From: Candidatus Jacksonbacteria bacterium RIFOXYB2_FULL_44_15
Lineage (GTDB): Bacteria; Patescibacteriota; Patescibacteriia; UBA9629
Assembly: GCA_001818235.1 (NCBI GenBank)
Contig: MHJY01000036.1
Span: forward strand, 1 to 33,302
Reading direction: 5' to 3'
DNA: 33,302 bases
Every line of letters begins with the position of its first letter. Position 1 is the first letter of the stretch. Below are positions 15,589-25,000 of this stretch, piece by piece. The notes beneath the pieces were generated by a model that saw only the letters and a list, made by a program, of their open reading frames with translations, did not search any database and was not told where the DNA came from. Both the position numbers and the translations under genes were made by a program.

Positions 15589-16653
15589 CTAGCCGCCGAA
15601 AGAAGCTCTTTGGAGCTGGCTGATTACTTTCTGTAGCATCAACGCGAAACCCATCACGAAAGCGGCGACGGTGATAATCATGGCTGGCTCCAGTACTGCC
15701 ATAAACTGCTTAAGCTCTAATTCCAATTCTTCGGCTAAAAGTTGATTTAAGGCTTTGATTTCACCGGACAATACTCCGGAACGAAAACCCATCAGGAGAA
15801 ATTGATAGACTAAAACCGGAAACAAACGCCGGTTTTTTTTATTTTTCCAAAAAGTTTTCAGATCACCGCCTTGCTCTAAATACAGAGCCAATTGCTGCAG
15901 ACCTGCCCGGTAAGCCAAATTATTAGTTACCCCAGCTCCAGCTTTGAGCACCGCCGGAAAATTCTTGGGGTTAATTTCGCCCTGTAACTGTATAAAGTTA
16001 AAAATTTCCTGCAGACACATTAGCCGATAAAGATGCCCGAAACGCGGCAGATTAAGCCACCAATAATCAAACCGCGATTTGACTTTCGGGAGCAGAATAA
16101 ATTCGCGGATAAACCAAATTATCAATACAATAAGTATCAACCAAGGCCAATGATCAATAATCAACACACTTTTTATTAACCGATGAGTGCCGATTAAAAC
16201 CTGGAGTAAAACAGGGACATCCAAATGAAGGCGATAGAAAAAAAATTGCATCTGCGGCACCAGCCAAAAAAGAGTAATCCCCAAAATTACCATTAACTCT
16301 ATGGCCAAAATGATCGGATAAATAAAGAGTGTCCTAATCTTCTTTTTGATGATGCTCTGCTGACTTAAATTATGAGCCAATGAGTGCAATAATTTATGAT
16401 CAGGGGCATTATGTAAAGTTCCGTGTTCCAGAACTAAATATTCCACTCTTGGGATAACGCCCGCCGACCATAAGGATGCTGCCAGATCGCGGCGTTTTTT
16501 TAATAAAAAAAGAGCTTTGGTTAGCTCTGGATGCCGGCGGTTGCCGACAGCTTCGGATAGGTAAAATTCAAGCGCTTGCCGCACCGGCACGCCACTTTCG
16601 AGAGTCTTCGCTAAATATCGATACAAAAATCTTCTTTCCGGCAAAGAAAGCAT
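15589..16653 (-). CDS. GspF/PilC-like inner-membrane platform protein
   Basis: The 354-aa protein has the type II secretion/type IV pilus F-domain architecture: two cytoplasmic helical T2SSF modules (about 1-115 and 205-325), a membrane hairpin between them (IYPIILAIELMVILGITLFWL and WLILIVLIIWFIRE), and a C-terminal membrane helix (IITVAAFVMGFALML). Such proteins anchor the assembly ATPase and drive pilus or pseudopilus assembly. No pilin, PilB or PilT gene is nearby, so the rest of the machinery is elsewhere. The first module lacks the longest N-terminal leader of classical PilC (about 400 aa). The gene lies downstream of tRNA-Arg on the same strand. Confidence 0.85.
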   Translation of the reverse strand: MLSLPERRFLYRYLAKTLESGVPVRQALEFYLSEAVGNRRHPELTKALFLLKKRRDLAASLWSAGVIPRVEYLVLEHGTLHNAPDHKLLHSLAHNLSQQSIIKKKIRTLFIYPIILAIELMVILGITLFWLVPQMQFFFYRLHLDVPVLLQVLIGTHRLIKSVLIIDHWPWLILIVLIIWFIREFILLPKVKSRFDYWWLNLPRFGHLYRLMCLQEIFNFIQLQGEINPKNFPAVLKAGAGVTNNLAYRAGLQQLALYLEQGGDLKTFWKNKKNRRLFPVLVYQFLLMGFRSGVLSGEIKALNQLLAEELELELKQFMAVLEPAMIITVAAFVMGFALMLQKVISQLQRASFGG

Positions 16654-16672
16654 AGATAGTAGTAATGCAGGC

Positions 16673-16748
16673 TGGTGCCCCCGGGCTGACTCGAACAGCC
16701 ATTAGTCCCTTAGGAGAGGACAGTTCTATCCTGTTGAACTACGGGAGC
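16673..16748 (-). tRNA. tRNA-Arg (anticodon CCT)
   Basis: Read on the minus strand, the acceptor GCTCCCG pairs with CGGGGGC, the D arm is GTTCAACAGGATAGAAC, and the anticodon loop CTCCTAA gives CCT (codon AGG). The T arm GGCTG-TTCGAGT-CAGCC is complete. The 3' CCA is encoded. All four stems fold with only G-U wobbles. It is probably co-transcribed with the upstream 45-aa frame. Confidence 0.95.
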
Positions 16749-16751
16749 GGA

Positions 16752-16889
16752 CTATCCCATTAAAAATTTATACAACCCGAGCGATAAATTAGTAAAAAAA
16801 CCGGTCTGGAGATCGATTGTTTTTAACACTATAAGTCCGCCGATTAGAGTAACTAAAAAAATAATGGATTTTGTAAAGTCTTTAGCCAT
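16752..16889 (-). CDS. Small hypothetical membrane protein (45 aa)
   Basis: This frame is too short for the track: MAKDFTKSIIFLVTLIGGLI... ending in YKFLMG. It has one predicted membrane helix (about residues 8-23) and a second, weaker amphipathic segment. A good minus-strand promoter (TTGTCA-17-TATACT) lies 13 nt before a start site that would give a short leader, and the tRNA-Arg gene follows 3 nt after the stop. The family is not recognised. The membrane helix, starting basic residues and dedicated promoter support a real gene, but a plain tRNA leader is the alternative. Confidence 0.5.
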   Translation of the reverse strand: MAKDFTKSIIFLVTLIGGLIVLKTIDLQTGFFTNLSLGLYKFLMG

Positions 16890-16908
16890 ATAGATTAAGT
16901 CTTAACCG

Positions 16909-16937
16909 AGTATAGCGCAGGTTATAAACTTTGACAA
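16909..16937 (-). promoter_or_regulatory. Promoter for the 45-aa gene and tRNA-Arg
   Basis: On the minus strand TTGTCA (16937-16932), 17 bp, TATACT (16914-16909). Its -35 is the complement of the plus-strand TTGACA of the bactofilin promoter, so the two divergent promoters share one TTGACAA core. Confidence 0.6.
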
Positions 16938-16959
16938 GTCGCTTTAAATTCATTAAGAT
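16931..16959 (+). promoter_or_regulatory. Candidate bactofilin promoter
   Basis: TTGACA (16931-16936), 17-bp spacer, TAAGAT (16954-16959). It faces away from the tRNA-Arg promoter and shares its -35. A second TATAAT at 17023-17028 lies just before the ATG but has no recognisable -35. Confidence 0.45.
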
Positions 16960-17040
16960 TAAACATAGAGCTGTTTATTCTTTGTTTGATAATTATTATG
17001 TAATTTCCTGGCAGGGGGAAATTATAATACGCAACTTTTT

Positions 17041-17514
17041 ATGTTTAAAAAAGGTCCAAAAGAAATGTTTGATTTATCAAACGACAGCGTGGAAACGATT
17101 GTCGGCCCATCAGTAAAAATTGAAGGGGATTTTAAAAGTGGCGGCAATGTGATTGTCGCCGGGCATATTTCCGGAAAGTTTTCAAGCGGCGCAAGCCTGC
17201 GGGTCGAAGAGCGGGCGAAAATTATTGCCGATATCCAAGCCAAAGACGCCGTTATCGCCGGAGAAATCAACGGCAATATTAATATTGAAGGGCACTTGGA
17301 AATTCTGGCCACCGCTAAAATTACCGGCGACATTCAAACCGGCTCCCTCGCCATTCAACAAGGGGCGATTATTAACGGCAGTTGCAGTATGACGCACGCG
17401 AAAAGCGGCGCTAAAATCGAGGCGCCATCAAAAGAACAAGTTACGCATGAATGGTTATTGGGAGGTGGCGATGAAAAAGTTAATTTCAAAAATAAGGAAA
17501 CCTTCGTCAAATAA
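17041..17514 (+). CDS. Bactofilin family cytoskeletal protein
   Basis: The 157-aa protein has the bactofilin (DUF583) right-handed beta-helix, about residues 18-115. Repeating short strands are seen: GPSVKIEGDFKSGGNVIVAG, ISGKF, AKDAVIAGEINGNI, AKITGDIQTGSLAIQQGAIINGSC. Bactofilins polymerise without nucleotide, often at the membrane, and scaffold cell-wall or envelope enzymes. The short N-terminal tail and a basic/polar C-terminal tail flank the core. ATG 17065 is an alternative start (AAAGG upstream). No peptidase or cell-wall partner is adjacent. Confidence 0.88.
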   Translation: MFKKGPKEMFDLSNDSVETIVGPSVKIEGDFKSGGNVIVAGHISGKFSSGASLRVEERAKIIADIQAKDAVIAGEINGNINIEGHLEILATAKITGDIQTGSLAIQQGAIINGSCSMTHAKSGAKIEAPSKEQVTHEWLLGGGDEKVNFKNKETFVK

Positions 17515-17578
17515 TTTGCTGGATATGCGATTTTATTCACAAGTTAAGGGCAAATTAAGTTGGACGAAGTCTTTTTAA
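17500..17578 (+). terminator. Possible terminator after the bactofilin gene
   Basis: CTTCGTC plus TAATTTGC on the left, overlapping the stop codon, pair with GCAAATTA plus GACGAAG on the right, followed by TCTTTTTAATTT. The stem has an internal loop and a long apical loop, so strength is uncertain. Confidence 0.45.
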
Positions 17579-17610
17579 TTTACTAACGTCAATGCCCCTA
17601 GTAAAATATT

Positions 17611-18414
17611 ATGTATTTTTACCTTTACGACGCCTTTCTCCAAGATAAAAAATACACTAAACTGCTGTCCGAAATCGAAGCTCGACTAATTGATTTAAGT
17701 ATCCAAGGCCGGACTACCAAACTTAATATTTTAAATGACATCAAAGAATTGATTTTAGACGCCGTCAAGCATGGCGCCGAAACTGTGGTGGTGCTGGGTG
17801 ACGACAAAACTATCAGCAAAGCGATCGGCGCCGTAGTCAATTTACCTGTTACTTTAGGCATTATTCCGATCGGCGACAACAACTTGCTCGCCAAATATTT
17901 AGGCATCCCCGAAGGCCTAGCTGCCTGTGAAGTCTTATCTAAACGCGTAAAAGAACAACTGGATCTGGGTAAGGTCGGCAATCACCATTTTGCTTTTTAT
18001 CTTAAAGCGCTCTCTCCGCATATAAAAATTATCAGCGCCAACGACCAATATACCATCACGCCGATGTCATCCAATATGGAAGTTTACATCTGTAATTTTC
18101 GACCCGCTGATGTTCAACTTTCAACCGCCGGCCAAAAAAAGTTTTTCGTGCCGCACGACGGCTACCTGGAAGTGGTAATTAAAAATTTACGGATACCTTC
18201 GTTGCTGAACAAAATTTTTCTGAAAGATAATCGCCATCAGAATCAAGACGGCCAATATACAATTTTGCCTTTTAAAAAAATCAAACTCGAAGCTGAGGGC
18301 GACCATGATGTTAAATTAGTGCTTGATGACGACAGAATCATCAAACCGCCGGTGGAGATTGAGGTACTGCCGCGAAAAATTAATTTAATCGTCGGCCGGG
18401 AAAGAACTTTTTAA
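17611..18414 (+). CDS. Diacylglycerol/lipid kinase-like protein with altered nucleotide loop
   Basis: The 267-aa protein resembles the DAGK catalytic fold. The usual GGDGT loop reads GDDKTIS, and the LGILPLGTGND motif reads LGIIPIGDNNLLAKYLGIP. A beta-rich C-terminal half follows, ending in EIEVLPRKINLIVG, as in YegS/DgkB-like proteins. Functional family members phosphorylate diacylglycerol or other lipids with ATP. Loss of the second Gly and of the TGN triad suggests altered or lost catalysis. It is encoded directly upstream of valS with a 13-nt gap. The family call is moderate and the activity unknown. Confidence 0.6.
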   Translation: MYFYLYDAFLQDKKYTKLLSEIEARLIDLSIQGRTTKLNILNDIKELILDAVKHGAETVVVLGDDKTISKAIGAVVNLPVTLGIIPIGDNNLLAKYLGIPEGLAACEVLSKRVKEQLDLGKVGNHHFAFYLKALSPHIKIISANDQYTITPMSSNMEVYICNFRPADVQLSTAGQKKFFVPHDGYLEVVIKNLRIPSLLNKIFLKDNRHQNQDGQYTILPFKKIKLEAEGDHDVKLVLDDDRIIKPPVEIEVLPRKINLIVGRERTF

Positions 18415-18427
18415 ACCTCTGGCAAAT

Positions 18428-21094
18428 ATGTCTTTACCGAAAATTTATAATCCTCAAGAAATCGAGGACAAAATTTACCAGACTTGGGAAAAGTCCGGTT
18501 TTTTTCGGCCCAATAAATCGACAAATAAAAATTTTAGCATCGCCATGCCCCCGCCAAACGCGACCGGTGAGTTGCATTTAGGGCATGCCGTAATGTTGGC
18601 GATACAGGATATTATGGTCCGCTGGCAGAGAATGAAAGGCAAAGCCGTTTTATGGCTCCCAGGGACTGACCACGCGGCAATTGCCACGCAAAACAAAGTT
18701 GAAAAAATTTTACTGGCAAAAACCGGCCAAACCAGGCAAGCAATCGGCCGGACAAAATTTTTGGAGTCTGTTAATGATTTTGTCAGCAATTCCCAGCATG
18801 TAATCCGCGGCCAAGTGCGTAAAATTGGTTCGTCTTGCGACTGGTCGCGCGAACGCTACACTTTGGATCCAGGTCTTTCGACGGCGGTTAAAGAAGTCTT
18901 TGTCCGGATGTATCAAGACGGCCTGATTTATCGCGGCAACCGCATCGTCAATTGGTGTCCGCGCTGTATGTCCACCCTGGCTGATGACGAGGTTGAGTAC
19001 AAAGAAGAAACCGCCAAGCTTTATACTTTTGCCTACGACAAAAACTGCCCGATTAAAATTTCGACCACCCGCCCGGAAACAAAATTAGGGGACACAGCAA
19101 TTGCCGTTAATCCAAAAGATTTACGCTACAAAAAATTTATCGGACAAATTTTTAATGTGGACTTCTTAGGCCAAGCACTGACTTTAAAAGTAATTGCTGA
19201 TAATGCAGTGGATATAAAATTCGGCACCGGCGCCTTAGGCGTTACTCCGGCGCACAGTTTAGCTGATTTTGCTTTGGCGGAAAAGCATGAACTCCCAGTT
19301 ATTAAAGTAATCGACGAAAACGGGCGAATCATCAAGGGTCTAGGCGAATTCTCCGAGCTGAAGGTTATTGAGGCTAGAAAAAAAATTGTGGCTGAATTAA
19401 AAACCAAAAAACTGCTGATTTCTGAGGATCAGTGCCAGCACAATCTTTCAATTTGTTACCGTTGCGCAACACCGATTGAACCTTTAACATCACGGCAATG
19501 GTTTGTGGATGTAAATAAAAAAATAAAAATTAAAAATGAAAAACTAAAAAAAACTATTGGTAAAAAAACTGCTTCCTTGAAAAAATTAGCTCTGGGGGTC
19601 GTTAAAGCCGGAGAAATCAACATCATCCCTAAACGCTTTAACAAAATATATTTTCAGTGGATGGAAAATTTGCGCGACTGGTGCATTTCCCGGCAAATTT
19701 GGTTTGGACACCCGATTCCAGTGTATTATTGTCAAAAAAGTAACTGTCAAGAAATCATCGTTAGCCGTACACCTGTCTCCAAATGTCCAAAATGCGGTGG
19801 AACCAAGTTAAAACAAGACCCGGATACTTTAGATACCTGGTTTTCCTCAGGTCTTTGGACGTTTTCCACGCTGGGCTGGCCGAGTGAAACTAAAAACTTA
19901 AAAATAAAAAATAAAAATAATGGAATATTAAATGATCTTGAGCGGTTTCATCCGACAAGCGTGATGGAGACCGGTTATGACATTTTGTTCTTCTGGGTGG
20001 CGCGGATGATTTTGATGACCACCTACGCTTTAGGCGAGGTGCCGTTTAAAACAGTCTATTTGCATGGCCTTGTCCGCGACAAAGAGGGGAGAAAAATGTC
20101 TAAATCCCTGGGCAACGGCATTGATCCGGTGAAAATGATCAAAAAATACGGCGCTGATGCCGTGCGGCTGTCTTTGATTATCGGCACAACCCCCGGCAAC
20201 GATGTCCGGCTGTATGAGGAAAAAATCGCCGCTTATCGTAATTTTATCAACAAAATTTGGAATATCGCGCGATACATCATTGAAAATGAAAAAAGTAAAA
20301 CGAAAAATGAAAAACCACAATTAAAAATCAAAAATCTACAGCACTCTGACCAGTGGATTTTGTATGAACTGGAAAAATTGATAAAGAATGTTAATCATAA
20401 CTTAGAGCATTATCACTTTTCCCGCGCTGGCGAAGATATTTATGATTTTATCTGGCACAAACTGGCAGACTGGTACATCGAGGCGGCAAAAGTTGAAGCT
20501 GTACCGCATCAACAAGAACTACTTGATTATATTCTGAAAAAATGTTTGGTAATGTTGCATCCATTTGTGCCGTTTGTGACTGAGGAAATTTGGGGAATAA
20601 TGAACATTGAACAAGGAGCAATAAAAAATAATCTGTTGATGATTGAGCCGTGGGTAGAGAAAATTGATTTTAAAATTACCAGAGCGCAGGCGCAAAATTT
20701 TGTGAAAATTCAAGAAATAATTACGGCAATTAGAAACGCTCGGGCCGAACAAAAACTAGCGCCCGCGGAAATAATCAATTGTTTGATTGATTCACGTTTG
20801 GAAAATTTGATTGACGAAAACAGGGGATTGATTGAGAAGATGGCTAAAATCAAAATTTTGACAAAAAGCGACGAGCTTAAAACATTTGACCAAATCAACC
20901 TCTCTCACGCAAAAATCTATTTAGAAAAAATCACCAAACTTGAGCCAGCCAAAGATACTGCCCAGCTCGAAAAATACATTCAATCACTGGAAGCGCGGCT
21001 TAATAATCCTGACTTTTTGGCCAAAGCGCCGAAAGAGGTGATCGCTAAAGAAAAAACCCGGCTAGAGGAAGCGCGGGCGAGATTAACCCAATAA
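18428..21094 (+). CDS. valS: Valyl-tRNA synthetase
   Basis: The 888-aa class I synthetase charges tRNA-Val. The HIGH motif is HLGH (50-53) within PPPNATGELHLGH. An editing (CP1) domain follows, then the WCISRQIWFGHPIP block, a Cys4 zinc site (CQKSNC...CPKCGG), TLDTWFSSGLW, and KMSKS near 555. The anticodon-binding domain and a C-terminal coiled coil (LEKYIQSLEARLNN...RLEEARARL) complete it. Three in-frame A-rich inserts encode lysine/asparagine-rich loops (KIKIKNEKLKK, NLKIKNKNN, KTKNEKPQLKIKN). They look like dispersed-repeat insertions tolerated in surface loops. Confidence 0.97.
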   Translation: MSLPKIYNPQEIEDKIYQTWEKSGFFRPNKSTNKNFSIAMPPPNATGELHLGHAVMLAIQDIMVRWQRMKGKAVLWLPGTDHAAIATQNKVEKILLAKTGQTRQAIGRTKFLESVNDFVSNSQHVIRGQVRKIGSSCDWSRERYTLDPGLSTAVKEVFVRMYQDGLIYRGNRIVNWCPRCMSTLADDEVEYKEETAKLYTFAYDKNCPIKISTTRPETKLGDTAIAVNPKDLRYKKFIGQIFNVDFLGQALTLKVIADNAVDIKFGTGALGVTPAHSLADFALAEKHELPVIKVIDENGRIIKGLGEFSELKVIEARKKIVAELKTKKLLISEDQCQHNLSICYRCATPIEPLTSRQWFVDVNKKIKIKNEKLKKTIGKKTASLKKLALGVVKAGEINIIPKRFNKIYFQWMENLRDWCISRQIWFGHPIPVYYCQKSNCQEIIVSRTPVSKCPKCGGTKLKQDPDTLDTWFSSGLWTFSTLGWPSETKNLKIKNKNNGILNDLERFHPTSVMETGYDILFFWVARMILMTTYALGEVPFKTVYLHGLVRDKEGRKMSKSLGNGIDPVKMIKKYGADAVRLSLIIGTTPGNDVRLYEEKIAAYRNFINKIWNIARYIIENEKSKTKNEKPQLKIKNLQHSDQWILYELEKLIKNVNHNLEHYHFSRAGEDIYDFIWHKLADWYIEAAKVEAVPHQQELLDYILKKCLVMLHPFVPFVTEEIWGIMNIEQGAIKNNLLMIEPWVEKIDFKITRAQAQNFVKIQEIITAIRNARAEQKLAPAEIINCLIDSRLENLIDENRGLIEKMAKIKILTKSDELKTFDQINLSHAKIYLEKITKLEPAKDTAQLEKYIQSLEARLNNPDFLAKAPKEVIAKEKTRLEEARARLTQ
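19515..20335 (+). repeat. Three A-rich TAAAAATTAAAAATGAAAAA-type inserts within valS
   Basis: Near-homogeneous A-rich segments occur at about 19515-19557, 19891-19924 and 20283-20335. Each keeps the reading frame and encodes a LKIKN-like peptide. The hisA 3' end carries a related AAAATTAAAAATTAA. Local composition differs sharply from flanking valS codons. Confidence 0.6.
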
Positions 21095-21117
21095 AAAAAA
21101 TTGACTCATAACAACAC

Positions 21118-21696
21118 ATGCTTCATAAAATTGTTTACGACGTAGAAACTAAACGCGCTTTTGACGAAGTTGCCGGCCGCGACCCCAGCAAACTCGGCAT
21201 ATCAATCGTAGTTGTCTATGATTACGCTGACGACATGTACAAAACTTTCCGCGAAGAAGATCTTAAAAAAATGTGGCCGCTGTTCGAAAACGCGGACTTG
21301 ATAATCGGCTATAATCATAAAAATTTCGACAATAAGGTTTTATCGGCCTATTACCCGGGTAATCTGGACGCGATGCCGCACTTGGACTTATTGGAAGAAT
21401 TCTATCGCGCCGCCGGCTTTAGAGTACGGCTGGCTAATTTGGCGCAGGTTAATTTAGGTGAAGCCAAACTCGCTGATGGACTCCAAGCCATTAAATGGTA
21501 TCAGCAAGGTGATTTTGAATCCTTAGAGCGCTACTGCCGGCAAGACGTAAAAGTGACCAAGGATTTGTACGAACACGCTTTAAAGCACGGGAAATTAAAA
21601 TACAAAGAAATCACGGAAATAAAAGAAATCCCGCTCAATACCAGCGCTTGGGGAGAAATCAAAAGCAAGACCATTAATTATACGTTACCGTTTTAA
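21118..21696 (+). CDS. DEDD-family 3'-5' exonuclease (RNase H-like)
   Basis: The 192-aa protein fits the predicted RNase H-like exonuclease group. ExoI is IVYDVET (Asp8, Glu10), ExoII is IIGYNHKNFDNKVL, and ExoIII is RYCRQDVKVTKDLY, with the YxxxD arrangement of the DEDDy class. It would hydrolyse nucleic acid from the 3' end with two metal ions. The substrate (DNA or RNA) is not visible. It is 23 nt downstream of valS, probably in the same transcript. Confidence 0.82.
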   Translation: MLHKIVYDVETKRAFDEVAGRDPSKLGISIVVVYDYADDMYKTFREEDLKKMWPLFENADLIIGYNHKNFDNKVLSAYYPGNLDAMPHLDLLEEFYRAAGFRVRLANLAQVNLGEAKLADGLQAIKWYQQGDFESLERYCRQDVKVTKDLYEHALKHGKLKYKEITEIKEIPLNTSAWGEIKSKTINYTLPF

Positions 21697-21704
21697 AATA
21701 TCAG

Positions 21705-21735
21705 TTAGTGAGTTAACGGATTAACTCGTTAACCC
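21705..21735. repeat. GTTAACG inverted repeat upstream of ferredoxin gene
   Basis: GTTAACG and CGTTAAC flank an 8-nt centre (about 21715-21736) in a run of GTTAAC-like units. It resembles the short AGTTAAC tandem repeats found dispersed in environmental genomes. Confidence 0.4.
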
Positions 21736-21758
21736 ATAAACTGTTTAGATTTAGGTAT

Positions 21759-21992
21759 ATGTCTGATCCCAGAATTTCCAAAGTAGTAGTTTTGCGCGAC
21801 GTGTGTATCGGCGCCGCGCCTTGTACCGTGGTCGCGCCGGACGCCTTTGAACTTGATTCCGAAGGCAAGGCTGTAGTCAAAGACAGCTGGAAAAACACGG
21901 CTGGCAAAACTGTTCTAGAAGCGGCCCAATCCTGCCCAGTCAACGCTATCGAAGTTTACGACGAGGCCGGCACAAAAATCTATCCGAAATAA
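21759..21992 (+). CDS. Three-cysteine ferredoxin, probably [3Fe-4S]
   Basis: The 77-aa protein is a mono-cluster ferredoxin. Cysteines occur as C-x5-C in VCIGAAPC and as CPVNAIEV near residue 60. The second cysteine of a C-x2-C-x2-C set is replaced (IGAA), as in [3Fe-4S] ferredoxins that serve cytochrome P450s or other oxidoreductases. It shuttles electrons in the cytoplasm; its partner is not visible here, though the nitroreductase family gene is about 10 kb away. A [4Fe-4S] cluster with a non-Cys ligand is the alternative. Confidence 0.85.
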   Translation: MSDPRISKVVVLRDVCIGAAPCTVVAPDAFELDSEGKAVVKDSWKNTAGKTVLEAAQSCPVNAIEVYDEAGTKIYPK

Positions 21993-22010
21993 AATAGGTT
22001 CCTGTAATCT

Positions 22011-25000
22011 ATGTCTGCCGAGACACAACCACAATTTGGATTTGAACAGCCAGAATATCAGCCTAATATTCAGGTTCTTACTGCTGAAAAAGAAAAAATT
22101 AGTACCCCAGAGGAGACTGACCAAAAAATTATTGATTGGGCTAAAGAGTGGCTAGAAAAAGCATTTGATCAAAATCAGAATCTCGACCCAGATATACCCC
22201 TTGAAGTACAGATAGGAATACAAAACGAACTGGAAACAAAAATCGCCAACCTAACTGATCCTCAATATCTTACTACTGGTTATTTATCGCCGGAGTATAA
22301 AAATGGCGTTAATATTTTTTTTAGTGAACTGGTAAAATTTATTGGCACTCACGCACGCTCGGCCAATAAATTAGAACGCGATAAATTGACTCGCTTTATA
22401 GGAACCATTACAAATGCATTATTTTCCAGTAGCGGGAGCATCGACACGCAAATGGATGCTGATGTATTACTTTTGGAAACTGCAAAGTTAACGCGGATAC
22501 CGCAGGCGCGCGGATTTCTCAGCAGCGGAATTTTAAGCTCATTGGCTTATCAATTACAATTCTCTGGAGAGGCCGCCCGTCGAATTATCAAAAGCTTCCC
22601 GCTATTACCGCCGGAAGAACAAATGGATGTATTAAAACAACTGGCGACAGTCGGCGCGACCGCCCTTGGCACCGGGTACTTAGAAGCCTTTGGACTAGTA
22701 AAAAAGATCGTTGAGCAAGGGCAAAACGAAAATAATTCACCGCTAGTTCAGTACGAAGCTAACCTTGTTTTGGAACAACTTAATCAAGAAACGCATTCAC
22801 CCAGCCTTGATCTTGTTACGTCAGGGCGGCCGGATGAATCACGTTTGGCAGAAAAGGGTATTGCAGAAAGATTAACGGAAAGCCAAAAATGGGAATCGTT
22901 GATTAATTCTGACCTAAAGCCGAGTAATGATACTTATGCCCGGGTGGCCGCGGATGCGATCGCGACTCTTGACCACAGCGGTTTACCGCAAAAATTAACA
23001 CAATTGGAGCTGTCCACGTTGCCCGAAAAGCCAAATGCGATTAATCTTGGCATACTAAAACGAGTTTTGTATAAAGCCGATAATCCTGACGAATATCATT
23101 TAGACCTAATTAATGACCTCAGAACTACCAATCTACAAATTATTGAAAAATTAAACGGAAAAGAAAACCCTGCGCAAGAATGGGCGGGGATATCAGACGT
23201 CTTATCAGAGAGAGAATGGGCTGATTATCTGGACTTATGCAATCAAAAAAAGCAGTGGGATGTCCAGTTTCGACAAAAACAAGAAGATGTAGAAAAAGAA
23301 AGGCTAATGCAAGCCGAACAGGCAAGCCTGGATTTTTTAATCTTCTTTCAAAACGAGGCGCCAAAAATTATTGAACAAGATACTACCGATAAAGCGCAAA
23401 TGTTAAAACAACTCTATGATAATTTCAATTCCCATTTTATTGCGCTACAACAAAATCATGACCCTTTGTTAATGGAACAAGCGTTCAGCGCGGCAGAAAA
23501 ATTTATTTATTCCCTGAGATATAAAGAAATTTTGAGCGAATCGATAAGACTTCATAATTACGTCCAAGAGTTAGACATGCCAAAGGATGCAAAAGAAAGT
23601 CTTTTGGAATCTCTTTACATACTTAAAGATTCAATACCCAAAAAAAATGATTACCCTCCAGAAGTACAGCTTCTTATTAACCAGCACGAAGCGCTGAATT
23701 TGCGACACAGACAAGTCAACGAGCAGGCTTTAACCGAACTCAAAAATTATGCTGACTCGCTAGTTCCAAAAGATGCAGAAGAAAAATTTTTAACGCTTAT
23801 TAACAAACTTAAAGCGCAGTATCCAGAATTTGCCGATGATTTAGGCCAATATTTAACAAATCTCCAAGCAGATCTTGCGCCCAACTACTTCCCGGCCCAT
23901 TTTATCGACTATCAAGACAGCCCAGATGATCCAGCCTTAAACCCGTTTCCCGAAGGCAGTGCCGACGAAAACATAGCCTTATTTTTACAGGATCTACATT
24001 CGCCGGCTATGCGGGACAAGATCGAAGAAGACTTGGGCTTTAGCCTAAACGAACTGCCTTTAAACTCGCAAATCCATCTCTTGCGCTATTTGGCGAAGCA
24101 AAATAACACGGAGTGGCAACAGATTAGCGCTGTTTTTAAACAAAACCAAGCGACCCAGCCAGAATTGGCTATTTCTTTCCTCGCTTGCGCGGAAAATCAG
24201 CAATACGGTGATTTGATAATTGATCTTGCCTCGCGGCTCGAAAATCGCCCGGAGTTAACTAAACAAGTTTTGGAGCAATACGGCGAAATCGTAACTTTTG
24301 CACAAAAATTTCGTCAAATTGTAATGCCTTACCTCTTACAAGAAGCGCCAAACTTTAATCAAGATGATTTTTTTAGAGGGATGCTCCATTCAGCGAATAT
24401 TTACCTGGTTATTAGCGAACAAGAAATTCGCAACAATCCAAATATCGAATATCAAACTATATTAGATACTCTAAAAGAGCAGTGCCCTGGATTTGATCCG
24501 AGCAATTGCGCTGAAGCGGTAATTGCTGAGGCGGTAGTGGAACTGGTGAATCAAGTGGGGCTGGAAAAAACTCGCGATGTCTTAAACCGCGTTGCCCGCA
24601 ACAATTCGGACCAAAACGTACAAGAGCTAATCAATACTGCAATTTCATTTATAACCCCGCCGGTAGACGGCACGGCCGTACACCGCGTTGATGATTTATA
24701 CGAACACTTAATTAAATTCGAAGGCTACGAATACAGTACGCACGAAGCCGAATTAAAATTATTAAACAAATATACGACCCCCAATGATTTAATATTGGAT
24801 GACGGTTGCGGCACCGGCCGCCTCCTAATCCCACTTCGGCGAGAACTAGGCCGTAATGTTACTGGCCTGGATTATACAGGCCGACATGTAAATTATATTA
24901 AAAAGCAATTGCCTGACGCGCCAATATTACAAGGCGACTGGACAAATTTGGGTCTAAAGAAAGAAGCCTTTACCGTCGTTTATAGCCTGGGACGGAACAT

